Made by a program: the position numbers and the translations under genes. Positions 17,372-25,622 of a stretch of 64,000 bases of DNA are shown piece by piece; the stretch's first letter is position 1, and every line of letters begins with the position of its first letter. Origin of the DNA: Acidovorax sp. HDW3 (lineage in GTDB: Bacteria > Pseudomonadota > Gammaproteobacteria > Burkholderiales > Burkholderiaceae_C); assembly GCF_011303755.1 (NCBI RefSeq), contig NZ_CP049885.1:1904001-1968000 (forward strand). Reading direction: 5' to 3'. The notes below the pieces were generated by a model. The model did not search any database, was not told where the DNA came from, and saw only the letters and a program-made list of their open reading frames with translations.

Positions 17372-18232
17372 TCAATGGCTGGCCATGACGGTGACCGGGC
17401 CGCCGTCCTCGCCATCCGCATCGCTGTCGTCGTTGTCCCCCTTGAGGGCCTTGTACTCACTGAGCATGTAGTACAGCGGCAGCACCACCGCCAGCACCAG
17501 CCCCAGGCCCAGCCAGAGCCAGAAGCCCTTGAACAGCAGCACCGCGAGTACTGTAAAGACGAACGCCTGCAGCAACCCTTTGAGCCCGGCGCGCAGCAGC
17601 AGCACCGCAATCAGCCCCTGCACCGGCGAGGTGCCGCTTTTGCCCATCGCCTGGGCCAGGCCGACAAAGGCTTCCACGGCTTCCTGGGCCTCGCGCTTGC
17701 GCTGTGCCTCCTGCTTGCGCAGTTGGGTGACGGAGAGGGGCTTGACGGGGTCCTTGGAGCAGCCGTGGTCTGCGTCCTCATCGCCCTCGCTGGCATCGCC
17801 TGCTTCGTCGCGCCCGGCCTGGGGCTCCACCACGGGGAGCCACTGCGGATTTTTCTGGATGAACGCTTTGCGTGACACCCATTGCCCGGCGTCGAAATGC
17901 ATGCGCTCGGTCTCGCCCACCTGGTCGTAGAACACCTCCAGCACGGCCGCCTGCAGGCCGTGGGCAAACAGGGTCTCCAGTGCGTGCAACGGCAGGTCGT
18001 CGCTCGTGCCGGTGTCAAAGCGCAGCGTCAGGTGGTCGGGCCTGGCAAACACCTCCTGGTTGAACCACTGTGCATCCCACAGCGCTTGCAGGTCGGAGGC
18101 GCCGAGCCTGTCGGCCCAGCGCTGGGCCTGTTCGGTATGGCCCGTCACCAGGTACTGGTAGACCAGTTGGCCCAGTTTGAGCTTGATGGGGTCTTGAAAG
18201 AAGAGGTGCAGGGTATGGGTGTTCTGGGACAT
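17372..18232 (-). CDS. Protein with soluble N-terminal domain and two C-terminal membrane helices
   Basis: 286 residues from the ATG at 18232; the longer frame upstream lacks a start signal. Residues 1-140 are a soluble alpha/beta domain of unknown type. Residues 145-190 are charged and probably coiled (SVTQLRKQEAQRKREAQEA). Two hydrophobic segments at about 205-255 (FVFTVLAVLLFKGFWLWLGL and following) are followed by an acidic tail. It is the first gene of the minus-strand membrane/HTH/ATPase group; an IS630-type element is inserted about 130 bases upstream, possibly affecting its promoter. Confidence 0.75.
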   Translation of the reverse strand: MSQNTHTLHLFFQDPIKLKLGQLVYQYLVTGHTEQAQRWADRLGASDLQALWDAQWFNQEVFARPDHLTLRFDTGTSDDLPLHALETLFAHGLQAAVLEVFYDQVGETERMHFDAGQWVSRKAFIQKNPQWLPVVEPQAGRDEAGDASEGDEDADHGCSKDPVKPLSVTQLRKQEAQRKREAQEAVEAFVGLAQAMGKSGTSPVQGLIAVLLLRAGLKGLLQAFVFTVLAVLLFKGFWLWLGLGLVLAVVLPLYYMLSEYKALKGDNDDSDADGEDGGPVTVMASH

Positions 18233-18362
18233 GGCGCGGCGGGTGGTTGTTGGCGTGCAAAGGGGGTGTGCGTTGATGGACCCATTGTTCCGTGCAGGGC
18301 TGCGGCTGTCCCTCGCGACCTTGTCCATGGCGCACGGCACGGTCTTGACAAAATGTCCACCG

Positions 18363-19454
18363 CTAGTGTCCTGTCCCGCTGATACGTGAGCAAAGTCGAT
18401 GCAACTTCTCAAGAATCGAATCTGCGGTGGCCGTCCATTTGAACGGCTGGCTGTTGGCGTTGTGGTGAGCGACGAACTGATCGATGCGCTGCACGAGCTG
18501 CTTGACGCTGGTGAACGATCCGCGCCGGATAGCCTTGTCGGTGATCAGTGCGAAGAAGCGCTCGACCTGATTCAGCCAGGAACTGTAGGTCGGAATGAAG
18601 TGCATGTGCCAGCGCGGCCGGGTGGCCAGCCAAGCCTTGATCTTCGGGTGACTGTGCGTGGCGTAGTTATCCACGATGCAATGGATGTCGAGCTCGGGCG
18701 GCACAGCAGTCTCGATCTCGCTCAGAAACGACAGGAACTCCTGATGCCGATGGCGCGGCTTGCAACTGGCCAGTACTGCGCCGTTGAGTACGTTCAACGC
18801 GGCAAACAGCGTTGTGGTGCCATGGCGCTTGTAGTCGTGAGTGACACCTTCGGCGTAGCCAAAGCCCATGGGCAGCATCGGCTGCGTGCGCTCCAGCGCC
18901 TGACATTGGCTTTTCTCGTCCACGCAGATGACCAAGGCGTTGTCCGGGGGACTCAGGTACAGACCCACCACGTCGCGCAACTTCTCCACGAAGAACGGAT
19001 CATTGGACAGTTTGAAGCCCTCGGTGCGATGCGGCTGCAGGCCAAAGAGCTGGAAGTAGCGCTGCACGCTGGTCTTGGAGATGCCCGTCTATGCGGCCAC
19101 GCCGCGCACGCTCCAGTGCGCCGAGCCGTTTACCGGCTTGGTGTGCAGCGTGGTGTTGATCAACTCCGCGATCCGCTCATCGTCGATGGTGCGTGGCGCG
19201 CCGGGGCGAATGTCATCGTACAGACGGGCGATGCGCCGCTCGATGAAACGCGAGCGCCACTTGCCCACGGTGGCATTGGTCAATTTCAGCCGCGCGGCGA
19301 TCGCGTTGTTGGGCTCGCCCTCAGCGCTGCTAAGAACAATGCGCGCCCGGCTGCTCAATGCCGCTGGCAACGAGCGGCTGCGCGCAAACGACTGCAATTG
19401 CGATCGCTCGTCGTCACTCAGTACCAATTCAGATTTCGGTCTGCTTGTTCTCAT
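18363..19454 (-). pseudogene. IS630-family transposase interrupted by TAG
   Basis: Two open pieces lie in the same frame, separated by a single TAG at 19089-19091. The upstream piece has the HTH part (SDDERSQLQSFARSRSLP, WRSRFIERRIARLYDD) and the downstream piece the DDE catalytic domain, with Asp in VICVDEKSQ, Asp in HCIVDNYATH and Glu in WLNQVERFF. Related transposases usually read Glu where the stop lies (AAETGISK), so GAG to TAG is the likely change. The start ATG at 19454 has GGAG upstream. The final stop codon TAG is made from the flanking TA plus the next host base. Because the two pieces share a frame, this is a nonsense mutation and not programmed frameshifting. Confidence 0.88.
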
Positions 19455-19528
19455 CGCGGTATCTCCGTTCCAAAGATACCGCACTGGCACGCAAAACTAA
19501 TGCCAGTTATTTGCAGGACGGGACACTA
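18364..19528 (-). mobile_element. IS630-family insertion sequence with TA target duplication
   Basis: Terminal inverted repeats GTGTCCTGTCCCGC (18366-18379) and, reversed at the right end, GTGTCCCGTCCTGC (19513-19526) bound a 1161-bp element. Both ends are flanked by TA (18364-18365 and 19527-19528), the duplicated dinucleotide target typical of IS630/Tc1-mariner elements. It carries one transposase frame interrupted by a stop. It sits between the promoter side of the minus-strand gene group and tRNA-Val. Confidence 0.93.
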
Positions 19529-19711
19529 GCGCGGTGAAGGCGCTGGCGGTTTCCATTCCACGCCATACGGGGGTTGACAGAGTTGCATGTGCGGGTGGCT
19601 TTGCTCAATCGACTCACGCAACTTGGGTGCCCGACAACGGAGCCAGTGCCTGTCGTGGCATGGCTGCGTCTGGTTTATGCAACAAAGCCTTTCCGTACAT
19701 TTTCCGTACGA

Positions 19712-19742
19712 ACAAACAAAAATGCCCGCTTGTTAGCGGGCA
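19712..19742 (-). terminator. Rho-independent terminator after tRNA-Val
   Basis: On the minus strand TGCCCGC-TAACAA-GCGGGCA is followed by TTTTTGTTTGTT, a strong stem with a U tract, about 35 bases beyond the tRNA 3' end. Confidence 0.85.
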
Positions 19743-19777
19743 CTTCTGCTGCAAGCCCTGGTTTAGCTTGCAATATT

Positions 19778-19854
19778 TGGTAGGCGCGATTGGACTCGAA
19801 CCAACGACCCCCACCATGTCAAGGTGGTGCTCTAACCAGCTGAGCTACGCGCCT
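19778..19854 (-). tRNA. tRNA-Val (anticodon GAC)
   Basis: 77 bases including an encoded CCA. The acceptor stem is AGGCGCG with CGCGCCT, and the D-arm GCTCAGCTGGTTAGAGC is present. The anticodon stem CCACC-TTGACAT-GGTGG carries GAC. The T-arm GGTTCGAGTCC is intact. The 3' end points toward the accessory region, which makes it a candidate integration site. Confidence 0.97.
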
Positions 19855-19877
19855 GTAATCGTTTTCGAGAAGCTAGA

Positions 19878-19905
19878 AGTATAACAATAAAAAAACGCCT
19901 CCCAA
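19878..19905 (-). promoter_or_regulatory. Promoter of tRNA-Val
   Basis: On the minus strand TTGGGA (19905-19900), a 16-bp spacer and TATACT (19883-19878) lie 23 bases before the tRNA, a good sigma-70 arrangement for a stable RNA gene. Confidence 0.6.
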
Positions 19906-19923
19906 GAAACTACAGCGATTTTT

Positions 19924-22161
19924 TCAACGTCGCCTTGCGGCGCGCACGCCCTGCACGCCAGCGACCATCGCCAGCACCTTGTTCAGGCGGCCGGAGTCGG
20001 AAACCTCGACGGTGAAGGTCATCCAGGCCGTGCCTTTGACGGACTGGGTCTGCACGCCGATGACGTTGGTTTTCTCGCGCGCAAAAACTTCTGAAATGTC
20101 GCGCAGCAGGCCCTGGCGATCGGCGGCCTCGACGGCCACGTCCACCGGATAGACGGTGCTGGCGACGGTGGTCTTGGGCTGGCCCCAGGCAACGTCGATC
20201 ACGCGCTCGGCACTGCGCACCTGCATTTCGCGGAAGTTGCTGCAGTCGCGCCGGTGCACGCTCACACCCTTGCCACGGGTGACGAAGCCGGCAATCTCAT
20301 CGGGCGGCGCCGGGCGGCAGCATTTGGCCAGCTGCGTCATGAGCGAATCGACGCCCACCACCAGCACCCCGCCCTTGGGGCTGCTGGCGTCCTGCGGACG
20401 CGGTTTTTTCAGCAGCAGCTGCTCCTCGGGGGCCGGCTCGGGCTCGCTCGGGCGCAGCAGGTTTTCGATGTTGCGCAGCGAAAACTCGTCCTTGCCCACC
20501 ACTTCAAACAGCGCATCGGCGTTCTTGAAGCCCAGCTGCACCGCCAGGTCGTCGAGCTTGAGCGCCGTCTTGCCCTCGCGCTGCAGCAGTTTTTCCACCG
20601 CCTCGCGCCCACGCCCTATGGTTTCGTGCAGGGCCTGGGCGTTGAACCAGGCGCGCACCTTGGCGCGCGAGCGCGGGCTCACCAGGTAACCCAGTTCGGC
20701 ATTGAGCCAGTCGCGCGAAGGCCGGCCTTCCTTGACGGTGGTGATCTCCACCGTCTGCCCGCTTTGCAGCGGCGTGTTCAACGACACCATGGCGCCATCG
20801 ATGCGCGCACCCCGGCAGCGGTGGCCCAGGCTGGTGTGCACGGCGTAGGCAAAATCAACCGGGGTGGCGCCCTGCGGCAGCTCGATGACGGCAGCATCGG
20901 GTGTGAGCACGTAGATGCGATCGTCGAACAAGCCGCTGTGGCTGGAGTCGGCCATGTCGCGCCCCCAGGCCAGCAGCTGGCGCAGCACGGCGATCTTGGC
21001 GTCGTACTCGCCGCTGGCGGAGACGCCGGCATAGCCCTTGGTGCCCGCCTCTTTATAGGCCCAGTGCGCGGCCACGCCGTGCTCGGCGTGGTCGTGCATG
21101 GCCTGGGTGCGGATCTGGATTTCGGTGGCGCGGCCATCGCCGTCGCGCACCACGGTGTGCAGCGACTGGTAGCCGTTGGGTTTGGGTTTGGCGATGTAGT
21201 CGTCAAATTCTTCGGGGATGGACTCGAAGTGCTCGTGCACCCACGACAGCGTGGCGTAGCAGTCTTTGACCGAAGGCACGATGACGCGCAGCGCGCGAAT
21301 ATCAAACACCTGCTCGAATGGCAGCGACTTGCCGCGCATTTTCTTGACGATGCTGTAAATGTGCTTGGGCCGGCCAGAAACCGTCGCGCTGATCGAGCGC
21401 GCGCGCAGCTCGGCCTCCAGGCGGCTGCGCAGCTGCTCCATGTTGAGTTCGCGCTCAACGCGTTTTTCGTCGAGCAGGCGCGCGATCTGCTTGTAGGTAT
21501 CGGGCTCCAGGAAGCGAAACGACAGGTCTTCGAGCTCCCACTTCATCTGCCAGATGCCCAGGCGGTTGGCCAGCGGCGCAAACACCTGCAGCGCCTCGCG
21601 CGCCAGGCTGGGCGAGACGGGGCGCTTGCTGGCGGCGTAGTAGCGCAACGTCTGCAGGCGCGAAGCCAGGCGCAACAGCACCACGCGCAAATCGCGCGAA
21701 AAACCCAACAGCATCTTGCGCACGTTCTCGGTCTGCAGCTGGGCATCATCGACGCGCTGGCCCGCATCTTCTGCCGCGCGCGCCTGCTGCTGCACGCGCA
21801 TGAGCTTGGTGGTTTCGACCGCCAAGGTGGCAAAGTTCTGGCCAAACGCCTTGGCGATCACGTCCTCGGGCTTGTTCAGGTGCACGCAGGCGTGCACCAG
21901 GTAGCTCGCGGCCTGCATGGCTTCGGAGCCGCCGATGTCGCGCAAGATGGCCGCCACGGCGTCGGCGTGCTCCAGGGTGTTTTCCCCGGTTTCCATGACC
22001 TCGGCGGCCAGCAGCGGCTCGGCAAAAGCACGCGCACGGCCCAGGGCGTTGACCTGTTCGGGCAGCTGCTGCGCGGTGGCAGCGATCAAAGGCGAAATAG
22101 GGGCTGGCGTGGCCTCGCCCAGCACCAGGCTGGGGGGCGCGCTGGCAACGATGCTCTTCAT
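19924..22161 (-). CDS. relA: RelA-type (p)ppGpp synthetase with degenerate hydrolase domain
   Basis: 745 residues with the full long-RSH layout: an HD-fold region at about 40-200, the synthetase at about 245-365 (containing KPKPNGYQSLHTVV and HAEHGVAAHWAYK), a TGS domain near 410-470 (DRIYVLTPDAAVIELP), a zinc-finger-like segment with KCCRPAPPDEI, and an ACT domain at the C-terminus. In the HD region the catalytic His-Asp pair is replaced (LVHACVHL), so hydrolysis is probably lost and this is RelA, not the bifunctional SpoT. It makes (p)ppGpp on starved ribosomes. It shares an ATGA overlap with the upstream hydrolase gene. Confidence 0.96.
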   Translation of the reverse strand: MKSIVASAPPSLVLGEATPAPISPLIAATAQQLPEQVNALGRARAFAEPLLAAEVMETGENTLEHADAVAAILRDIGGSEAMQAASYLVHACVHLNKPEDVIAKAFGQNFATLAVETTKLMRVQQQARAAEDAGQRVDDAQLQTENVRKMLLGFSRDLRVVLLRLASRLQTLRYYAASKRPVSPSLAREALQVFAPLANRLGIWQMKWELEDLSFRFLEPDTYKQIARLLDEKRVERELNMEQLRSRLEAELRARSISATVSGRPKHIYSIVKKMRGKSLPFEQVFDIRALRVIVPSVKDCYATLSWVHEHFESIPEEFDDYIAKPKPNGYQSLHTVVRDGDGRATEIQIRTQAMHDHAEHGVAAHWAYKEAGTKGYAGVSASGEYDAKIAVLRQLLAWGRDMADSSHSGLFDDRIYVLTPDAAVIELPQGATPVDFAYAVHTSLGHRCRGARIDGAMVSLNTPLQSGQTVEITTVKEGRPSRDWLNAELGYLVSPRSRAKVRAWFNAQALHETIGRGREAVEKLLQREGKTALKLDDLAVQLGFKNADALFEVVGKDEFSLRNIENLLRPSEPEPAPEEQLLLKKPRPQDASSPKGGVLVVGVDSLMTQLAKCCRPAPPDEIAGFVTRGKGVSVHRRDCSNFREMQVRSAERVIDVAWGQPKTTVASTVYPVDVAVEAADRQGLLRDISEVFAREKTNVIGVQTQSVKGTAWMTFTVEVSDSGRLNKVLAMVAGVQGVRAARRR

Positions 22162-23078
22162 GCAGCTTCCAACAAAAACGATTGCACGGCGGCCACCTGC
22201 TCGGCAGCCACCAGGGTCGGGGCGTGACCCACACCCGGAAATTCCAGCAGCCGCGCACGCGGGCCGCGCTCGCCCATGGACTGGGCCGTGGCAGGCGAGA
22301 GCAGGTCAGAGTCCTGCCCGCGCAGCAGCAGGGTGCGCGCCTGAATCTGGTCGTAGAGCTGCCACAGCAGCGCCTCGCCGGCCTGCGCCGCCTCGGGCGT
22401 CACGGCCTGAAACGGCTGCGCCAGCGCCGGGTCGTAATGCAGGCCCCAGCCACCACCGGGCAGCGCGCGCAGCATAGGGCGCGACAGCGCCAGCCAGGCC
22501 TCAGGCGTATGCGGGCCAAACGATTGCGAGATCGCCCACAGACCGGCAGCGGCCTGCTCGATGCTGTCAAAACGCGGCATTTTTCCCAGGTATTGGGCAA
22601 TGCGCTGCAGCGCCGGCCAAGCCAGTGCCGGCCCCACATCATTGAGCACCAGGCGGCGCAGCGGTGCGGGCAGCGGCAAGCCACTCTGGCCCGCCAGCAC
22701 CATGCCAATGAGCCCGCCCATGCTGGTACCCACCCAGTCGAGCTGGGCAATGGGCGCCTGCGCCTGCAGCTGCGCCAGCAGGGCCAGCATGTCGGCGGCG
22801 TACTGCGGTATCTGATAGCCCAAAGGCTCTGCGAGCCAATCGCTCTCGCCGCGCCCGACCACGTCGGGGCAGACGACGCGCGCGTGCGGCGCGAGGGCGC
22901 GCGCCAGGGTGTCGAAGTCGCGCCCCTGGCGCGTCAGGCCGTGCACGCAGACGATCACGTGCGGATGACCCATATCACCCCACTGCGAGTACGCCATGCG
23001 GTGCTGGCCTTCATGCCCCGGCTGGGGGGATTGCGCAGCGCCTGCGCACCATACGTGGTTCAACCTGGGTTCTGTCAT
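22158..23078 (-). CDS. Alpha/beta hydrolase
   Basis: 306 residues with the alpha/beta-hydrolase signatures: VHGLTRQGRDF (oxyanion region), the nucleophile elbow GTSMGG with Ser, an acid residue in RGQDSDLL and the catalytic His in GVGHAPTL. The substrate cannot be told; relatives are annotated as esterases or haloperoxidase-like. It ends in ATGA overlapping relA, so the two are co-translated. The divergent gene bdhA starts 67 bases away. The first 30 residues are poorly conserved in look, and a start at the later Met (MAYSQWGD) is possible. Confidence 0.88.
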   Translation of the reverse strand: MTEPRLNHVWCAGAAQSPQPGHEGQHRMAYSQWGDMGHPHVIVCVHGLTRQGRDFDTLARALAPHARVVCPDVVGRGESDWLAEPLGYQIPQYAADMLALLAQLQAQAPIAQLDWVGTSMGGLIGMVLAGQSGLPLPAPLRRLVLNDVGPALAWPALQRIAQYLGKMPRFDSIEQAAAGLWAISQSFGPHTPEAWLALSRPMLRALPGGGWGLHYDPALAQPFQAVTPEAAQAGEALLWQLYDQIQARTLLLRGQDSDLLSPATAQSMGERGPRARLLEFPGVGHAPTLVAAEQVAAVQSFLLEAA

Positions 23079-23145
23079 GGGGCGGGTCTAGGGAACTGGC
23101 CCAATAATGGCCGGGTTCGATCCTAAATCATCCGGAGAGTTACTT

Positions 23146-23928
23146 ATGCTGAAAGGTAAAACTGCCCTCATCACCGGCTCCACCAGCGGCATCGGCCTGG
23201 GCATTGCCAAGGCCCTGGCGCAGCAGGGCGCAAACGTGGTGCTCAACGGCTTTGGAGATGCCGATGCGCCCCAGGCCGAAGTGCTGGCCGCCGGTGCTGG
23301 TATCGGTGTGCAAGTGGCATACCACGGCGCCGACATGTCGCGCGCCCAGGAAATTGAAGACATGATGGCGTTTGCCGCTGCCCGCTTTGGCCGGGTAGAT
23401 ATCCTGGTGAATAACGCTGGTATTCAACACGTCGCGCCGGTAGAGGAGTTCCCCCCCGAGCGCTGGGACGCCATCATCGCCATCAACCTCAGCAGCGCCT
23501 TTCACACCACACGCCTGGCGCTGCCGGCCATGCGCGCGGCCAACTGGGGGCGCATCATCAACCTGGCCTCGGTGCACGGCCTGGTGGCCTCGGCACAAAA
23601 ATCGGCCTACGTTGCCGCCAAGCACGGCATTCTGGGATTGACAAAAACCGTCGCCCTGGAAACCGCCACCACCGGCGTCACCTGCAACGCCATCTGCCCT
23701 GGCTGGGTGCTCACGCCGCTGGTGCAAAAGCAAGTCGATGCCAAGGCGGCGCAGCACGGACTGTCCAACGCCGACGCCACCCGGCTGCTGCTCGGAGAGA
23801 AGGAGCCGTCGCTGCAGTTCACCACGCCCGAGGAACTGGGCGCACTGGCGGTGTTCTTCTGCTCCGCTGCCGCCGCCAACGTGCGCGGCGCCACCTGGAA
23901 CATGGACGGCGGCTGGGCGGCGCAGTAA
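23146..23928 (+). CDS. bdhA: 3-hydroxybutyrate dehydrogenase (SDR family)
   Basis: 260 residues; the start at 23146 has GGAGAG eight bases upstream. It has the classical SDR features: the NAD-binding TGSTSGIGLGIA, NNAG, catalytic Ser in NLASVHGLVAS and the YxxxK motif SAYVAAKHG. The C-terminal motif QFTTPEELGALAVF and the overall pattern match D-beta-hydroxybutyrate dehydrogenases, which oxidise 3-hydroxybutyrate to acetoacetate during polyhydroxybutyrate use. It is transcribed away from the hydrolase gene and ends against a palindromic repeat. Confidence 0.94.
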   Translation: MLKGKTALITGSTSGIGLGIAKALAQQGANVVLNGFGDADAPQAEVLAAGAGIGVQVAYHGADMSRAQEIEDMMAFAAARFGRVDILVNNAGIQHVAPVEEFPPERWDAIIAINLSSAFHTTRLALPAMRAANWGRIINLASVHGLVASAQKSAYVAAKHGILGLTKTVALETATTGVTCNAICPGWVLTPLVQKQVDAKAAQHGLSNADATRLLLGEKEPSLQFTTPEELGALAVFFCSAAAANVRGATWNMDGGWAAQ

Positions 23929-23946
23929 CCCCTCGCATTAAGCTAT

Positions 23947-24002
23947 AAAAAAGATAGCTGCTTGCGCTTACCCCACAAGCGTTAGCAGCCATTTTCTTTC
24001 AA
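23947..24002. repeat. Dispersed palindromic repeat between convergent genes
   Basis: GATAGCTGCTTGCGCTT, loop ACCCCAC, AAGCGTTAGCAGCCATTTT; almost complete family consensus. It lies between the converging bdhA and SIMPL genes, where it could act as a two-way transcription stop. Confidence 0.88.
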
Positions 24003-24003
24003 A

Positions 24004-24720
24004 TCAGTGCATTTGCACGCTGCCCGAGACGCTGACCTCGACCTGGGCCTTTCCCGCCTCCACCGGCAGCGGCGCATCGTCCATCGGCGCGGCCTTGGCG
24101 GCCATGGCCCACATGCGCGGCTGGGGGCCGGGGCTGCTCTCGTGGCTGTTGACCTGCACCTCGCGCAGGCTGTAACCAGTAAAACCAAAGCTGCGCGAGA
24201 GCTCCTGCGCCTTGGCCTGAAAGCGCGCCACGGCCTGCGCCTGCACCTGGCTCTCGGCCTCGGTGCGGGCCTGGGGCGAGAGGGCAAAACCAATCTGGCG
24301 AATGACCATACCCGGCACCTGCGCTGCCGTGCCGGTGATGCGCCCAAAATCGCGCCCTTGCAGTAGCAACTCGGCACGGCCTTGCCAGCCGCTGATCTTG
24401 CCGTCCTTGCCGTAGCGCGGCGTGATGGCAAAAGCGCCGCTGCGCCACTCGAGCTGCCCCGGCTGTGCCTGGCGCCGCAGCAGGGCCTGGGCACCCTCCA
24501 AATCCTGGCGCAGCTGCGCCTGCACCGCGCCCGCGTCGCTGCCCTCGTGGGTGCTCGCCAAGGTCAGCTGCAGCCAGTCCTGCGCCACCTCGGTGCTGGC
24601 GCTTGCCGAGAACTGCAGCACCTGCTGGGGTACAGGCAGCGCAGAATTTTGAGAAAAAGCGGCCGTAGCGCCCGCCAATAAAGCGCCAGCAGCTACAAAT
24701 TGAATAGCAAATCGCATCAT
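24004..24720 (-). CDS. Periplasmic SIMPL-domain (DUF541) protein
   Basis: 238 residues from the ATG at 24720, with GGAAAGGATGTA upstream. Residues 1-23 form a signal peptide (FVAAGALLAGATAAFSQ). The rest matches the SIMPL/DUF541 family: an early strand LQFSASASTEVAQDWLQLTL, the central YGKDGKISGWQGRAELLL and the DFGRITGTA segment. Family members are periplasmic or membrane-associated with poorly known roles, sometimes in oxidative stress. The signal-peptide coding sequence contains a copy of the dispersed repeat (AGCTGCTGGCGCTTT). It is divergent from ompR. Confidence 0.9.
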   Translation of the reverse strand: MMRFAIQFVAAGALLAGATAAFSQNSALPVPQQVLQFSASASTEVAQDWLQLTLASTHEGSDAGAVQAQLRQDLEGAQALLRRQAQPGQLEWRSGAFAITPRYGKDGKISGWQGRAELLLQGRDFGRITGTAAQVPGMVIRQIGFALSPQARTEAESQVQAQAVARFQAKAQELSRSFGFTGYSLREVQVNSHESSPGPQPRMWAMAAKAAPMDDAPLPVEAGKAQVEVSVSGSVQMH

Positions 24721-24875
24721 TACATCCTTTCCTGAAACAAGCCCACCACGCTGCCACGGAGGAAAGTGGCGCCGGCGCAAAACATGTAACATTGGGTCAG
24801 GCTGCCCGAAAAAGGCAGAACTTCGCCGCCGGCTCTGGTCAGAATCGGTACTGTTACAAATCAGACGTTGCAAGT

Positions 24876-25610
24876 ATGGCCACAGTTACCACTTCCCGCG
24901 CCGACAAAATTCTCGTCGTCGATGACGATGCGCGCATCCGCGACCTGCTGCGCCGCTACCTGACGCAAGAGGGTTTTGAGGTCATGATCGCCGAGGACGG
25001 CAAGGCCCTCAACCGCATCTTGCTGCGCGAGACGGTCGATTTGATCGTGCTCGACCTGATGATGCCGGGTGAAGACGGCCTGTCGATCTGCCGGCGCCTG
25101 CGCGCGGCCAGCGACCGCACGCCCATCATCATGCTCACCGCCAAGGGCGAGGACGTGGACCGCATCGTCGGCCTGGAGGTCGGCGCCGACGACTACCTGG
25201 GCAAGCCCTTCAACCCGCGCGAACTGCTCGCGCGCATCCACGCCGTGCTGCGCCGGCGCCCGCCGCAAGAGGCTCCGGGCGCACCCTCGGGCGAGAACGA
25301 GATCGTCACCTTTGGCCCCTTCAGCTTCGACATGGGCACGCGCACGCTGCAGAAAAATGGCGAAGAGCTGCCCCTGACCACGGGCGAGTTCGCCATGCTC
25401 AAGGCCCTGGTGCGCCACCCACGCCAGCCGCTGTCACGCGAAAAACTGGCGCTGCTCGCGCGCGGTCGCGAGTTCGAGCCCTTCGACCGCAGCCTGGACG
25501 TGCAGGTCTCGCGCCTGCGCAAACTCGTCGAGGTGGACGCCGCCGCACCGCGCTACATCCAGACGGTGTGGGGCGTGGGCTACGTCTTCGTACCCGACGG
25601 CACCAACTGA
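24876..25610 (+). CDS. ompR: OmpR-family response regulator
   Basis: 244 residues. The N-terminal receiver domain has the phospho-acceptor Asp in VLDLMMPGEDG, the acidic pair VVDDDAR and Lys in DDYLGKPFNPRE. The C-terminal winged-helix DNA-binding domain contains LTTGEFAMLKAL, RSLDVQVSRLRKLVE and the ending YIQTVWGVGYVFVP typical of OmpR. No histidine kinase gene adjoins it, so its EnvZ-like partner must lie elsewhere or be missing. The start at 24876 is chosen for homology; the ribosome site is weak. Confidence 0.93.
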   Translation: MATVTTSRADKILVVDDDARIRDLLRRYLTQEGFEVMIAEDGKALNRILLRETVDLIVLDLMMPGEDGLSICRRLRAASDRTPIIMLTAKGEDVDRIVGLEVGADDYLGKPFNPRELLARIHAVLRRRPPQEAPGAPSGENEIVTFGPFSFDMGTRTLQKNGEELPLTTGEFAMLKALVRHPRQPLSREKLALLARGREFEPFDRSLDVQVSRLRKLVEVDAAAPRYIQTVWGVGYVFVPDGTN

Positions 25611-25622
25611 CCCCAGGGATCG

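Noticed and set aside
18363-19490. Programmed frameshift in the IS transposase
   Set aside because: The two pieces are in the same frame; a single TAG, not a frame change, separates them.
20254-22227. Plus-strand open frame of 657 codons
   Set aside because: It lies opposite relA, which has full domain structure; no sign of a real product.
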